A stretch of DNA of 49,724 bases from an uncultured Alphaproteobacteria bacterium. GTDB lineage: Bacteria > Pseudomonadota > Alphaproteobacteria > HIMB59 > GCA-002718135. Made by a program: the position numbers and the translations under genes. This document shows positions 28,336 through 38,409 of this stretch, one piece after another. The notes under the pieces are model-generated. The model was not told where the DNA came from, searched no databases, and saw only the letters and a program-made list of their open reading frames with translations. Location: the NCBI GenBank assembly GCA_902538155.1, contig CACBDX010000005.1, positions 1-49,724 on the forward strand, in the 5' to 3' direction. The first letter of the stretch is position 1; every line of letters begins with the position of its first letter.

Positions 28336-28866
28336 ATGTCTAAAATTATTTTACTTATTATATCCCTCTTATTTTCAACAGTTGTACATAGTAGTGGAAC
28401 GAATGTTTTTGGCATTGGAGTTTATGATATAAAGTTAGATGGTTCAGAAAAAAATCAAGCTACTGATTTCAGGTACGAATTTAGAAGTGACAATTCATTA
28501 CTTGATATTGGTCCAGAAGAAGACAATTTTTTTTTTTTAAAACCTTTTTTTGGAGTTGAATATACAAGTGACTCCGCTTCTTATTTTTTAACTGGCATAT
28601 ATTTAGAAGATAATTTAGGTGAATTATTTGAAGGAAATAAAAGTAAATATTATTTTACACCTAGTTTTGGAGCAGGAATTTATGATGATGGTTCAGGAAA
28701 AAAATTAGGTAATACTTTGCAATTTAGAACTTCCTTTGAAGTGAGTTACGAACTAAAAAACAAAAATCGAATTGGAATTTCATTCAGCCACATTTCAAAT
28801 GCTAACCTAGGTGATAAAAATCCTGGTGTTGAAGTTTTAAGTTTTTCATATCATATACCTTATTAA
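28336..28866 (+). CDS. Acyloxyacyl hydrolase / PagL-like lipid A 3-O-deacylase
   Basis: Signal peptide; beta-barrel-like; C-terminal RIGISFSHISNANLGDKNPGVEVLSFSYHIPY with the His-x-Ser-Asn motif. Confidence 0.82.
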   Translation: MSKIILLIISLLFSTVVHSSGTNVFGIGVYDIKLDGSEKNQATDFRYEFRSDNSLLDIGPEEDNFFFLKPFFGVEYTSDSASYFLTGIYLEDNLGELFEGNKSKYYFTPSFGAGIYDDGSGKKLGNTLQFRTSFEVSYELKNKNRIGISFSHISNANLGDKNPGVEVLSFSYHIPY

Positions 28867-28870
28867 AAAT

Positions 28871-29845
28871 TTAAGTTAGATTTCTCTCGCTAACAAATTT
28901 TATTAATAAATCTTCAATTAAATTAATTTTTTGATCTTTCATATATTCGTTTATTTTAGATTTATATATTTTGCTATGAGGAACAGAGAAAAAAATATGA
29001 AGAAGAGGACTTAATAATCTAAATATTGATTCAAAACTTAACTTTGGCTTTATGTATTCGAAATAATTATAAATTATTGTTTCATCGATTAATCTACCTT
29101 TCTCTTTAAAAATTTTCCTATCAACATCTTTTAATATGAAGGGATTATTTTTAATCAACCTTCCAACCATTACTCCGTCAAATTCTTTTAGTAAGCTCTC
29201 TGCCTTCTCAAGAGTATTTATGCCTCCATTAAGAATGAATGTTATTTTGGGAAATTTGTTTTTAATTTTTTTTACAAAATCATAACTAAGAGGAGGTATC
29301 GTTCTATTTGCTTGTGGACTAATACCATTTAATATTGCATTTCTTGCATGAACATAAATAATTTTAATTCCAGTTTTTGATATCTCATCGATAAATTCTT
29401 CAAAAAACTCATAATTTAATTCTTTTCCCAATCCCAATCTACATTTTAATGTCGCTTCAATTTTATCATTTTGTAAAGCTTCTATACAATTTCTAACAAG
29501 TAGTTTATCTTTCATAAGGCATGCACCAAAACTGCCCTTTTGCACAGCTTTACTTGGACAACCTACATTTAAATTAATCTCATCATAATTGTAATCAACT
29601 GCTATTTGAGATGCTTTTGTTAAATCATCAATTTCAGAACCGCCTACTTGAAGAGCAACAGGGTTATTAAAGTCATTATCAATAATATTTTCTCTACTCT
29701 TAGAGTAAATCAGTGATTTTGTTGCTATCATTTCACTAAATAGAAAACTATTATTTGATAAAATTCTGTAAAGTTTTCTTGCATATGGAGTTGTGTATCC
29801 CATCATTGGAGCTACACAGAATTTTCTACTAATTTCCTTTTTCAT
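28871..29845 (-). CDS. dusA: tRNA-dihydrouridine(20/20a) synthase DusA
   Basis: CVAPMMGYTTPYARKLYRIL...EINLNVGCPSKAVQKGSFGACLM...VMVGRLIKNNPF. Confidence 0.94.
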   Translation of the reverse strand: MKKEISRKFCVAPMMGYTTPYARKLYRILSNNSFLFSEMIATKSLIYSKSRENIIDNDFNNPVALQVGGSEIDDLTKASQIAVDYNYDEINLNVGCPSKAVQKGSFGACLMKDKLLVRNCIEALQNDKIEATLKCRLGLGKELNYEFFEEFIDEISKTGIKIIYVHARNAILNGISPQANRTIPPLSYDFVKKIKNKFPKITFILNGGINTLEKAESLLKEFDGVMVGRLIKNNPFILKDVDRKIFKEKGRLIDETIIYNYFEYIKPKLSFESIFRLLSPLLHIFFSVPHSKIYKSKINEYMKDQKINLIEDLLIKFVSERNLT

Positions 29846-29885
29846 TTAATTTTGCTATATAAATAGTTTTGAAAAAAATAATATT

Positions 29886-30518
29886 ATGCAAATACCAAAA
29901 TTTTTAATTGAAAGATATCAATTCTGGAAAAAGAATACTTTTGAAGATTACAAATACGTATACGTTCAAGCCTCTAAAACTACACAAAAACCAATTGCAA
30001 TGATTATTACTTGTTGTGATTCTAGGATTCTTGAGAATACAATGTTTGGTGGAAATGTTGGAGATTATTTTATTCATAGAAATATTGCTAATATTGTGCC
30101 TTCTAAAAATGATAAGGATAAAAATATACAAACATTATCTGCTATAGAATACGCTATAAAAGTGCTGAAAATTCCTAACTTATTTATTTTAGGCCACTCA
30201 AATTGTGGCGGAGTTGAGTATTCTTACAAAACTTTAAAAGATAAAAAAAATATAAATGATTTTGAATACATAAATCAATGGACAAGTTGTTTACAAAATT
30301 CTTACAACAACATCCCTAATGATCTTCCAGAATCTGAAAAAATAACTTTTTTTGAGCAGGAAAATATAAAACAATCAATTAAAAATTTACGTGAATATGA
30401 TTTTATAGATAAATCAATTAATGAAAATAAATTGAATGTAGTTGGTCTGTGGTTTCAAATTAATTCTGGTTTAATAAAGTTTTTAGATAATAATAATAGC
30501 TTTGTAGACCTAGATTAA
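29886..30518 (+). CDS. Beta-class carbonic anhydrase
   Basis: CxDxR motif (CCDSR) and HxxC motif (GHSNCGG). Confidence 0.93.
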   Translation: MQIPKFLIERYQFWKKNTFEDYKYVYVQASKTTQKPIAMIITCCDSRILENTMFGGNVGDYFIHRNIANIVPSKNDKDKNIQTLSAIEYAIKVLKIPNLFILGHSNCGGVEYSYKTLKDKKNINDFEYINQWTSCLQNSYNNIPNDLPESEKITFFEQENIKQSIKNLREYDFIDKSINENKLNVVGLWFQINSGLIKFLDNNNSFVDLD

Positions 30519-31300
30519 TTGTAACTAAATTTAGCTCTAGGAAATTTTTTAAGCTTAACTTCTCGATTATATTTCTTAACTACATTACTGGCAACTCTAT
30601 TAAAATTAAAATAATTTTTTACAAATTTTGGTTTTTTATCATCTGTTGTTAGATTTATTAAATCATCAAATACTAAAACTTGACCGTCACAATATTTTGA
30701 AGCACCAATACCTATTGTGGGTATTGAAATATTTTCTGTAATTAGTTTAGCTGTATCGGTTGTAACACATTCTAACAATACTGCTTTAGCTCCAAGTTTT
30801 TCAGATTCTTTAGCTAACTCTAATAAATTTTGTTTTTCTTTATTAGTTTTTCCTAAAACTTTTATTTTATTAAAATTCTTAAAACTTTGTGGTGTTACTC
30901 CTATATGTGAAATAACATTTACTTTTTTATCTACTAAGTGTTTTAAAACAACTAATTTTTTTTTATTAATTTCTATCTTTAATAAATCAGGCTTACAGTG
31001 ATTTAAAAGTATTTTAGCATTTTTATATGCATCAATTTTATTATCATATGTTTTATATGGCATATCTAATACTTTTAAACTTTTCTTAATTGTTTTATTT
31101 ACAGCTGCTCCATGATTTTTCATCATATCCATAGTAACACCTTGAGTATTATCCATCCCATAGAGTGTTGAACCTATAGAGTCTCCAACTAGTATTAAAT
31201 CAATCTTTCCATCTAAAATATTTGCAATTGATGGAGAGTATGCAGTCAAACAGCTTATCGGTTTAGAAAAACTTTTGTGTAAAATTTTAATTTTCTTCAT
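30515..31300 (-). CDS. panB: 3-methyl-2-oxobutanoate hydroxymethyltransferase
   Basis: LTAYSPSIANIL..DLILVGDSIGSTLYGMDNTQGVTMDMM...VISHIGVTPQS...IPTIGIGASKYCDGQVLVFDDL. Confidence 0.95.
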   Translation of the reverse strand: MKKIKILHKSFSKPISCLTAYSPSIANILDGKIDLILVGDSIGSTLYGMDNTQGVTMDMMKNHGAAVNKTIKKSLKVLDMPYKTYDNKIDAYKNAKILLNHCKPDLLKIEINKKKLVVLKHLVDKKVNVISHIGVTPQSFKNFNKIKVLGKTNKEKQNLLELAKESEKLGAKAVLLECVTTDTAKLITENISIPTIGIGASKYCDGQVLVFDDLINLTTDDKKPKFVKNYFNFNRVASNVVKKYNREVKLKKFPRAKFSYN

Positions 31301-31331
31301 TTTTAAATTTCAATTAAACTTTTATTAAGAA

Positions 31332-33248
31332 TTAAACTTTTGATTTAAAATTCTTTATATCAATAATTTTATTTTCATAAAAATTATTAATTTTTCTGAT
31401 TATTGATTCCGTATCCATTTTAATATCTTGATATTGTTCATCCGGTGTCATATGTTCGACAAAACGATCTGGAAAAATTAAATTTTTTATCACAACATTA
31501 TCCTTTTTTGATCTTATATTGTGGATATAATGTAAAACGTGAGATGAAAATCCACCTATAGACCCTTCTTCTATAGTTAAAATATACTTATGATTATTTA
31601 ATAAGTCATCTATTAATTGTGTGTCTAATGGTTTTGCAAATCTTGCATCTGCAATAGTAGGATAAATATTATTTTGATTAAGAAACTTACTAGCTTCAAT
31701 ACATTTTTCAAGTCTTGTTCCTAAATTTAAGATTGCAACATCATTGCCTTCACTAAGAATATATCCCTTACCTATGCTGATATCTGTAGGCTGATTAATA
31801 AATAGTTCGTCTGATCCTGTTGCTCTTGGAAATCTAAAAGCAGATGGTCTGTCATTAATCTCGCAAGATAACTCTATCATATTAGATAACTCTCTTTGGT
31901 TGCTAGGTGCCATAACTATAAAATTTGGTAATGTGGCTAAATAAGTAATATCAAATGAACCAGCATGGGTAGGGCCATCTGATCCTACTAACCCTGCTCT
32001 ATCAATAGCAAATCTAACAGGTAATTTTTGAATAGCCACGTCATGTACAATTTGATCGTAAGCTCTTTGTAAAAAAGTTGAATAAATTGCAACAAAAGGT
32101 TTGAAACCCTCTGTCGCCAATCCAGCTGCCATTGTAACAGCATGTTGTTCTGCAATACCAACATCAAAAAATCTTTTTTCAAAATTTTTTTGGAATAATT
32201 TTAATCCTGTTCCAGACATCATAGCGGCTGTTATTGCTACAATTTTTTCATCATTTTCAGCAAGTTTTGATAATGTTTCACCAAAAATATTTGAATAGGA
32301 TTTTAAATTTGTTTTTTTAACTGAGTTCCCAGTGTTAATATCAAACTTTTCAACTCCGTGAAATTTATCCTCTGATTTTTCAGCAGGACTATATCCTTTA
32401 CCTTTTTTGGTTATACAATGAAGAAAAACTGGTTTATCAAATTTGTTATCTCTTATATTTTCTAGAACTGAAACCATATCATCTATATTATGCCCATCTA
32501 TAGGTCCAAGATAATAAAAACCCAATTCCTCAAATAGAGTTCCACCAGTGATAAGTCCTTTAGAATATTCTTCTGTTTTATAAAGAGTCTTTGATACATT
32601 TGATGGTAAGGTTTTAGATATTTTTTTAACAATATTTCTTAAACTTGAGTAAGATTTAGATGATAGTAACCTAGTTAGATAAGTGCTCATAGCACCAACT
32701 GGTTTGTCTATTGACATTTTGTTATCGTTTAAAATGACAATTAAACCTTTTTTTTGTGCACCTGCATTATTTAATCCTTCAAAAGCTAAACCTGCACTTA
32801 ATGCACCATCTCCAACAACACATATAACTTTTGAGTTATCTTTATTTATATCTTTTGCCGCTTTAATTCCCAATCCTGCTGAAACTGCTGTTGAACTATG
32901 GGCTGTACCAAATGGATCATATTCACTTTCTGATCTTCTAACAAAACCATACACACCATCTTTTTTTCTTAGTGTCTCGATATTTTTTTTTCTACCTGTG
33001 ATGATTTTATGAGGATAAGCTTGATGTCCTACATCCCAGATTAATTTATCATGTGGAGTGTTAAATACATAGTGGATTGCCACGGTTAATTCAACAACAC
33101 CAAGTCCAGCACCTAGATGACCACCAGTTTTTGAAACAGTCTCAATTGTTTTAGCTCTCAATTCTTCTGAGATTTGCTTTAGATCTTTCTTTTTAAATTC
33201 TCTTAAGTCTGATGGAAAATTAATTTTATCTAAAAGATCATAATCCAT
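31332..33248 (-). CDS. dxs: 1-deoxy-D-xylulose-5-phosphate synthase
   Basis: TGGHLGAGLGVVELTVAIHYVF...GDGALSAGLAFEGLNNAG...DRAGLVGSDGPTHAGSFDI. Confidence 0.97.
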   Translation of the reverse strand: MDYDLLDKINFPSDLREFKKKDLKQISEELRAKTIETVSKTGGHLGAGLGVVELTVAIHYVFNTPHDKLIWDVGHQAYPHKIITGRKKNIETLRKKDGVYGFVRRSESEYDPFGTAHSSTAVSAGLGIKAAKDINKDNSKVICVVGDGALSAGLAFEGLNNAGAQKKGLIVILNDNKMSIDKPVGAMSTYLTRLLSSKSYSSLRNIVKKISKTLPSNVSKTLYKTEEYSKGLITGGTLFEELGFYYLGPIDGHNIDDMVSVLENIRDNKFDKPVFLHCITKKGKGYSPAEKSEDKFHGVEKFDINTGNSVKKTNLKSYSNIFGETLSKLAENDEKIVAITAAMMSGTGLKLFQKNFEKRFFDVGIAEQHAVTMAAGLATEGFKPFVAIYSTFLQRAYDQIVHDVAIQKLPVRFAIDRAGLVGSDGPTHAGSFDITYLATLPNFIVMAPSNQRELSNMIELSCEINDRPSAFRFPRATGSDELFINQPTDISIGKGYILSEGNDVAILNLGTRLEKCIEASKFLNQNNIYPTIADARFAKPLDTQLIDDLLNNHKYILTIEEGSIGGFSSHVLHYIHNIRSKKDNVVIKNLIFPDRFVEHMTPDEQYQDIKMDTESIIRKINNFYENKIIDIKNFKSKV

Positions 33249-33387
33249 AATTTATTTTACTATTTTTGCTTAGATTTGATATTTTTATATCTGGAAAAAA
33301 ACAAGTGTTTGTGGAAAGATTTTAGAGATAAATTTTAAAGTTAAAATCTCTAGACTTTTTAGTATTTAAAAACTAATTATAGTATTA

Positions 33388-34626
33388 ATGTTTTATGATG
33401 TAGATACAAAAAAAATTGATAAACTTGCACATCTATCTATTAAAAGAGGAGTTGCACTTCAAAAAGGTCAAAACCTTTTAATAACAGCACCCTTAGAATC
33501 TTTACCTTTAGTTAGAAAAATAGCTGAATATGCTTACAAAGAAGGAGCTGGACTTGTTACTCCACTTTTCAATGATTCTGATATTACATTATCTCGATTT
33601 AAGTTTGGCAATGATGAATCTTTCAATGTTGCATCAAATTGGCTTTATAATGGGATGGGTGAAGCTTTTGATAATAATACGGCTAGAATGGCTATTGCTG
33701 GTGATGACCCAATGCTATTATCTGAAATTGATCCTGATAAAGTTTCGCGCGCAAATAAAGCTAATGCTGTTGCATACAAACCAGCTAGAGAAAGAATTAC
33801 TGAATTTAAGATTAACTGGAATATAATTTCTTGGCCAGGAAAAGCATGGGCAAAAAGAGTCTTCCCAGATCTTGATGATAGTGAAGCAATTAAAAAATTA
33901 GGAGATGCAATATTTCATGCATCAAGAGTTAGTAACGATGATCCTGTAAGTGAATGGGACCAACATAATAAAAATTTAAGAGATAAAACAGATTGGTTAA
34001 ATGCTAAAAATTTTCATTCGTTAAAATACTCTGGCCCTGGAACATCTTTAACCGTAGGTCTTGCTGATGACCATGAGTGGATGGGAGGTGCATCAGAGGC
34101 ACAGAATGGTATTGTTTGTAATCCAAATATCCCATCTGAAGAAGTGTTCACAACTCCTCATGCTGCTCGTGTAAGTGGTGAAGTCTGTTCAACCAAACCT
34201 CTATCTTATCAAGGAACCCTAATTGAAGATATCAATGTTCGCTTTGAAGATGGTAAAATTGTTGATGCAAAATCCTCTAAAGGACAAGATGTTTTATTAA
34301 AAGTTCTTGATTCAGATGAAGGCTCAAGAAGACTTGGTGAAGTAGCCTTAGTTCCGAATAGCTCACCTATTTCGCAATTAGGAATAACTTTTTATAACAC
34401 TCTTTTTGATGAAAATGCTGCCTCTCATATTGCTTTAGGACAGTGTTACTCAAAATGTTTCAAATCCAAAAAAGACTTATCAAAAGAAGAGATTACTCAA
34501 AGAGGTGGTAATTCAAGCATGATACATATTGATTGGATGATTGGCTCAGGTGAAATTGATGTCGAGGGTTTAGATAAGGATGGCGCTGCTACGCCAATAT
34601 TTAAACAAGGAGAATGGTGTAACTAG
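33388..34626 (+). CDS. M29 family aminopeptidase
   Basis: GPGTSLTVGLADDHEWMGG...VCNPNIPSEEVFTTPHA...SMIHIDWMIGSGEIDVEGL. Confidence 0.92.
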   Translation: MFYDVDTKKIDKLAHLSIKRGVALQKGQNLLITAPLESLPLVRKIAEYAYKEGAGLVTPLFNDSDITLSRFKFGNDESFNVASNWLYNGMGEAFDNNTARMAIAGDDPMLLSEIDPDKVSRANKANAVAYKPARERITEFKINWNIISWPGKAWAKRVFPDLDDSEAIKKLGDAIFHASRVSNDDPVSEWDQHNKNLRDKTDWLNAKNFHSLKYSGPGTSLTVGLADDHEWMGGASEAQNGIVCNPNIPSEEVFTTPHAARVSGEVCSTKPLSYQGTLIEDINVRFEDGKIVDAKSSKGQDVLLKVLDSDEGSRRLGEVALVPNSSPISQLGITFYNTLFDENAASHIALGQCYSKCFKSKKDLSKEEITQRGGNSSMIHIDWMIGSGEIDVEGLDKDGAATPIFKQGEWCN

Positions 34627-34631
34627 TTTTT

Positions 34632-34754
34632 CTATTTTTTTAAATAAGGTCCAAAGCTAAGATCTAAACCAACACCAACTCTAGCTAATGAATAAATAAT
34701 AACTAAGAAAAAAATTACTATAACTAAGTTTCGTATAATTTTTTTTTCATCCAT
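34632..34754 (-). CDS. Predicted small single-TM protein (40 aa, absent from the ORF track)
   Basis: Reverse-strand ATG at 34754: MDEKKIIRNLVIVIFFLVIIYSLARVGVGLDLSFGPYLKK*; starts 4 nt after the MFS stop codon. Confidence 0.5.
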   Translation of the reverse strand: MDEKKIIRNLVIVIFFLVIIYSLARVGVGLDLSFGPYLKK

Positions 34755-34758
34755 AAAA

Positions 34759-36012
34759 TTACGCTGTTTGTATATTTGTATTAGATAATGGTTTTTCTCT
34801 AATTGGTAAATGGATTATTGCAGAAAAGGCGCCTACTCCTATACCAACCCACCATACAATATCATAACTTCCATAGATATCATAAAATAGACCACCTAAC
34901 CAAACACCTACAAAAGATCCTAGCTGATGAGAAAAAAATACAATCCCATATAATGTACCCATAAATTTTAATCCATAAATATGGCCTATAATTCCTGAAG
35001 TTAAAGGAACTGTTGCTAACCATAAAGCACCCATAACTATTGAAAATATTGCAATAGATATTGGTGTAATAGGCAGTAAGATAAATAAAATTGCCGCAAT
35101 AGTCCTTCCAGTGTAAATTAAAGATAAAAGATATTTCTTATAATGTCCCTTTCCTAAGGCTCCAGCAATCAAACAACCAATTATATTAAACAATCCTATA
35201 AGAGCCATAGATAATGCTCCTAAACCTTCTACAGAACTACAAACCAAACTTATTAAACTTCCTTCTATAATTGGACTACTAGATTCAATAATAAATGCTG
35301 GAAAATGTGCAGTAATAAATGCTAACTGAAAACCGCAAGAAAAAAAACCAAAGAACAACATTGAGTATGTTGGATCTTTTAATGCAACAAATACAGCATC
35401 AGTAATTTTTTCATTTTCATTATTAATATTTGTATTTGATAATTCTGTTTTTAAAATTGGAACAAGTATCAATGTTATTAATAATATAATTGAAAAGATT
35501 TCAAACACTGAAGACCAAGGCAAAAATGATAATAGAATAGAAGCAAGTGGTGGGCCAACCACTTGTCCAGCCGATCCTGCAGCAGTTGTAATACCTAGTG
35601 CTAAAGATCTTTTTTCTGGAGATGCGGCTCTTCCAACTACTGCTAAAATTGGACCAAAACCACTACCAGCTATACCAAAACCAATTAATAGGTTTAAAGT
35701 TTGATGCGCCTCTGGAGTCGTAGCATTACTACTTATGAAAATTCCAATTGCATAAAGAATTAAGCCTAGCGCTATTGCTTTTCTATCACCATATTTTTCG
35801 GCAAAAGCACTAAATATTGGAGTGCCTACCCCCCAAGCTAAATTTTGAATAGCAATGGCAAGAGAAAATTCTGAACGGTTCCATAAAAAATCAGACGCAA
35901 TAGGAATTTGAAATAGGCCAAATGTTGAACGAATTGCAAAACTTATTAAAAGAATTAAACTTCCTCCAATTAGAATAGGAATAAATACAGAATTAATTCT
36001 CTCATCTTTCAT
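34759..36012 (-). CDS. MFS transporter
   Basis: 12-TM-like; AEKYGDRKAIALGLILYAIGIF, repeated GxxxGP-type motifs. Confidence 0.9.
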   Translation of the reverse strand: MKDERINSVFIPILIGGSLILLISFAIRSTFGLFQIPIASDFLWNRSEFSLAIAIQNLAWGVGTPIFSAFAEKYGDRKAIALGLILYAIGIFISSNATTPEAHQTLNLLIGFGIAGSGFGPILAVVGRAASPEKRSLALGITTAAGSAGQVVGPPLASILLSFLPWSSVFEIFSIILLITLILVPILKTELSNTNINNENEKITDAVFVALKDPTYSMLFFGFFSCGFQLAFITAHFPAFIIESSSPIIEGSLISLVCSSVEGLGALSMALIGLFNIIGCLIAGALGKGHYKKYLLSLIYTGRTIAAILFILLPITPISIAIFSIVMGALWLATVPLTSGIIGHIYGLKFMGTLYGIVFFSHQLGSFVGVWLGGLFYDIYGSYDIVWWVGIGVGAFSAIIHLPIREKPLSNTNIQTA

Positions 36013-36062
36013 ATTTTATTAGATAACAGGAAGAATTTTTATTTCTAGAATTTTTATTATTA

Positions 36063-36533
36063 TTAAATCGTATTATTTAATTCTGTCTTTTCGTTTTCTT
36101 CTTTTTCAGGAACAACATATGCAACAGCACAATGATCTAAACAATAAGGCTTATCTTCAAATCTATCTTTGCCACAAAAACGAAAGTCAGCTTCATCAGG
36201 ATGACCTTCAGGCCATTCACAACCTCTCTTTGGAGCTGCAGTGAATATATTTTTAACAACCGGTTGGAAAACAGCAGGCTCTTTAGAGACAATCTCTGGT
36301 TCTTTGGTGCTTTCAAAATTTAATTTTGGCATTACTGGAGATCTAGCTTTTTTTCGATCAGGCTTAACAGCTGTTCTTCTTATAGGTGATGGCCTTCTCT
36401 CGAGTCCAATTCTATGAGCTTTTCCAACCACTGCGTTTTTGGTAAAACCTAATAATTTTCCAATTTGAGCTGTAGGTAGACCTTGGTCCCATAAATCTCT
36501 AAGTTTTGCTACATTATTATCATCCCAAGGCAT
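36063..36533 (-). CDS. gcrA: GcrA cell-cycle regulator
   Basis: MPWDDNNVAKLRDLWDQGLPTAQIGKLLGFTKNAVVGKAHRIGLERRPSPI...GCEWPEGHPDEADFRFCG; start placed at MPWDD. Confidence 0.93.
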   Translation of the reverse strand: MPWDDNNVAKLRDLWDQGLPTAQIGKLLGFTKNAVVGKAHRIGLERRPSPIRRTAVKPDRKKARSPVMPKLNFESTKEPEIVSKEPAVFQPVVKNIFTAAPKRGCEWPEGHPDEADFRFCGKDRFEDKPYCLDHCAVAYVVPEKEENEKTELNNTI

Positions 36534-36671
36534 AATCAAACTCCATTACTACATTTAGTAGCTTAAAAAAGGTTTAATATACTAAATATATGTATTAAAA
36601 AAGATAAAACTGCAAATTTTTAAAAAAAATCAATGATTTCCAGCATTTTTTTTATATACATGTGAATAGAA

Positions 36672-37868
36672 ATGAAAGAATTAAGAAATCTAGACTGTAA
36701 AAATAAAAAATTAATTGTTCGAGTTGATTTAAACGTACCAGTTTTGGAAGGGACAATTACAGATCATTCAAGAATTCATGCTATTTTACCAACACTAGAA
36801 AAACTAATTAAAAATAAAAATAAGATATTCTTAATTGCTCATTTTGGCCGACCTAAAGGTCAAGTTAATAAAAAATATTCCATTGAGTTTTTATGTTCAG
36901 GATTAAAAAAATTTTTAAATTTAAACACAATTCATTTTTTAGCTAACTGTGAAAAAAAAATAATTGAGACAAAAATTGCTGAAATGGACATGGGTGAAAT
37001 TTGTTTATTAGAAAATATTCGTTTTAATGCTGAAGAAGAAAAAAATGATCTTAATTTTTCAAAAGTATTAGCTTCTAGTTTTGACATATATATTAATGAC
37101 GCGTTCTCTGCATCTCATCGTAATCATGCATCTATAGTAGGTATTACTAAATACTTACCTTCATACGCAGGATTAAGTTTTTCAAAAGAAATTGAAAATT
37201 TAGATAAATTTTTAGAAAATTCAAATAAACCAAATTTAGCAATTATAGGTGGCTCAAAGGTTTCAACAAAAATAAAAGTTTTAGAAAATATAGTTGAAAT
37301 TTTTGACTCTTTAGTGATTGGTGGTGCAATGGCTAATACTTTTTTGCTATCAAATAATTATAACGTTGGCTCTTCTCTGGTAGAAAATGATTTTATTGAA
37401 CTATCAAAAAAAATACAAAAAAAAGCAGAATCAAAAAATTGCAAAATACTTTTACCAATTGATGCTGTGTGCTCAAAAACAATAGAAGATAGAGTAAATG
37501 TTAAGACTTATTCAATCAACAATATTCCAAATGACCAAATGATACTAGATGTTGGTGAACAAACAACAAAACTAATTTCAGATGAAATATTAAAATCTAA
37601 ATCAATTTTATGGAATGGGCCTTTAGGCGCATTTGAGTATAGTCCATTTGATAAAAGTACAATTTCAGTTGCAAATATTATACAAAATTATTCAAGTAAA
37701 TCTCAATTAGATGCCCTAGCAGGAGGAGGAGATACACTTGCAGCAATAAAAAAAGCTAAAGCCAATGATGCATTTAAATATTTATCTACAGCTGGAGGTG
37801 CATTTTTAGAGTGGCTTGAGGGAAATAAATCACCAGGATTTATAGCATTAAGAGAAAACAATTTTTAA
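36672..37868 (+). CDS. pgk: Phosphoglycerate kinase
   Basis: LIVRVDLNVPV...LIAHFGRPKG...NDAFSASHRNHASIVG...STAGGAFLEWLEG. Confidence 0.97.
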   Translation: MKELRNLDCKNKKLIVRVDLNVPVLEGTITDHSRIHAILPTLEKLIKNKNKIFLIAHFGRPKGQVNKKYSIEFLCSGLKKFLNLNTIHFLANCEKKIIETKIAEMDMGEICLLENIRFNAEEEKNDLNFSKVLASSFDIYINDAFSASHRNHASIVGITKYLPSYAGLSFSKEIENLDKFLENSNKPNLAIIGGSKVSTKIKVLENIVEIFDSLVIGGAMANTFLLSNNYNVGSSLVENDFIELSKKIQKKAESKNCKILLPIDAVCSKTIEDRVNVKTYSINNIPNDQMILDVGEQTTKLISDEILKSKSILWNGPLGAFEYSPFDKSTISVANIIQNYSSKSQLDALAGGGDTLAAIKKAKANDAFKYLSTAGGAFLEWLEGNKSPGFIALRENNF

Positions 37869-37869
37869 C

Positions 37870-38409
37870 TTAATCTTCAATTTGATATTTTTTAATTAAA
37901 GGGAATTGTGTCATCGTAAAAATAAACGTAATTGGCAAGATACCAAAAACTTTAAAATTTACCCAAACATCAGTACTTTGTGTTCTCCAAACAATTTCAT
38001 TTAAAACAGCAAGTGCAACAAAAAAAGCTATCCACCTTTGAGTTAATATTCTCCATCCATCTTCTTCTAGCTTCAGTGCAGCACCTAAAAGATACTTTAA
38101 AAGAGGTTTTTTAACAATCACTCCTCCATATAAAATTAATGCGAAGACCATATTTATTATTGTTGGTTTCATTTTAATAAAAATTTCATTGTCAAAATAA
38201 ATTGTTAGACCTCCAAATATTAATACTATCGCAGCCCCAAGAGTTGGCATAATTGGTATTTTTTTCTCAAGTATATATGAAATGATTACTGAAATTACAG
38301 TTGCAATCATGAGAGGAAGTATTGCTTCTTGAAGACCACTTCTTGTATAAAAAATAAAGAATACAGCAAGCGGTCCTATATCAATTAATAATTTATAAAC
38401 TGACTTCAT
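37870..38409 (-). CDS. yciB: Inner membrane septation protein YciB
   Basis: LLIDIGPLAVFFIFY...IVWRTQSTDVWVNFKVFGILPITFIFTMTQFPLI. Confidence 0.92.
   Translation of the reverse strand: MKSVYKLLIDIGPLAVFFIFYTRSGLQEAILPLMIATVISVIISYILEKKIPIMPTLGAAIVLIFGGLTIYFDNEIFIKMKPTIINMVFALILYGGVIVKKPLLKYLLGAALKLEEDGWRILTQRWIAFFVALAVLNEIVWRTQSTDVWVNFKVFGILPITFIFTMTQFPLIKKYQIED

Noticed and set aside
36566-36660. AT-rich partial inverted repeat between gcrA and pgk
   Set aside because: Pairing is only A/T and no better than expected at this composition.
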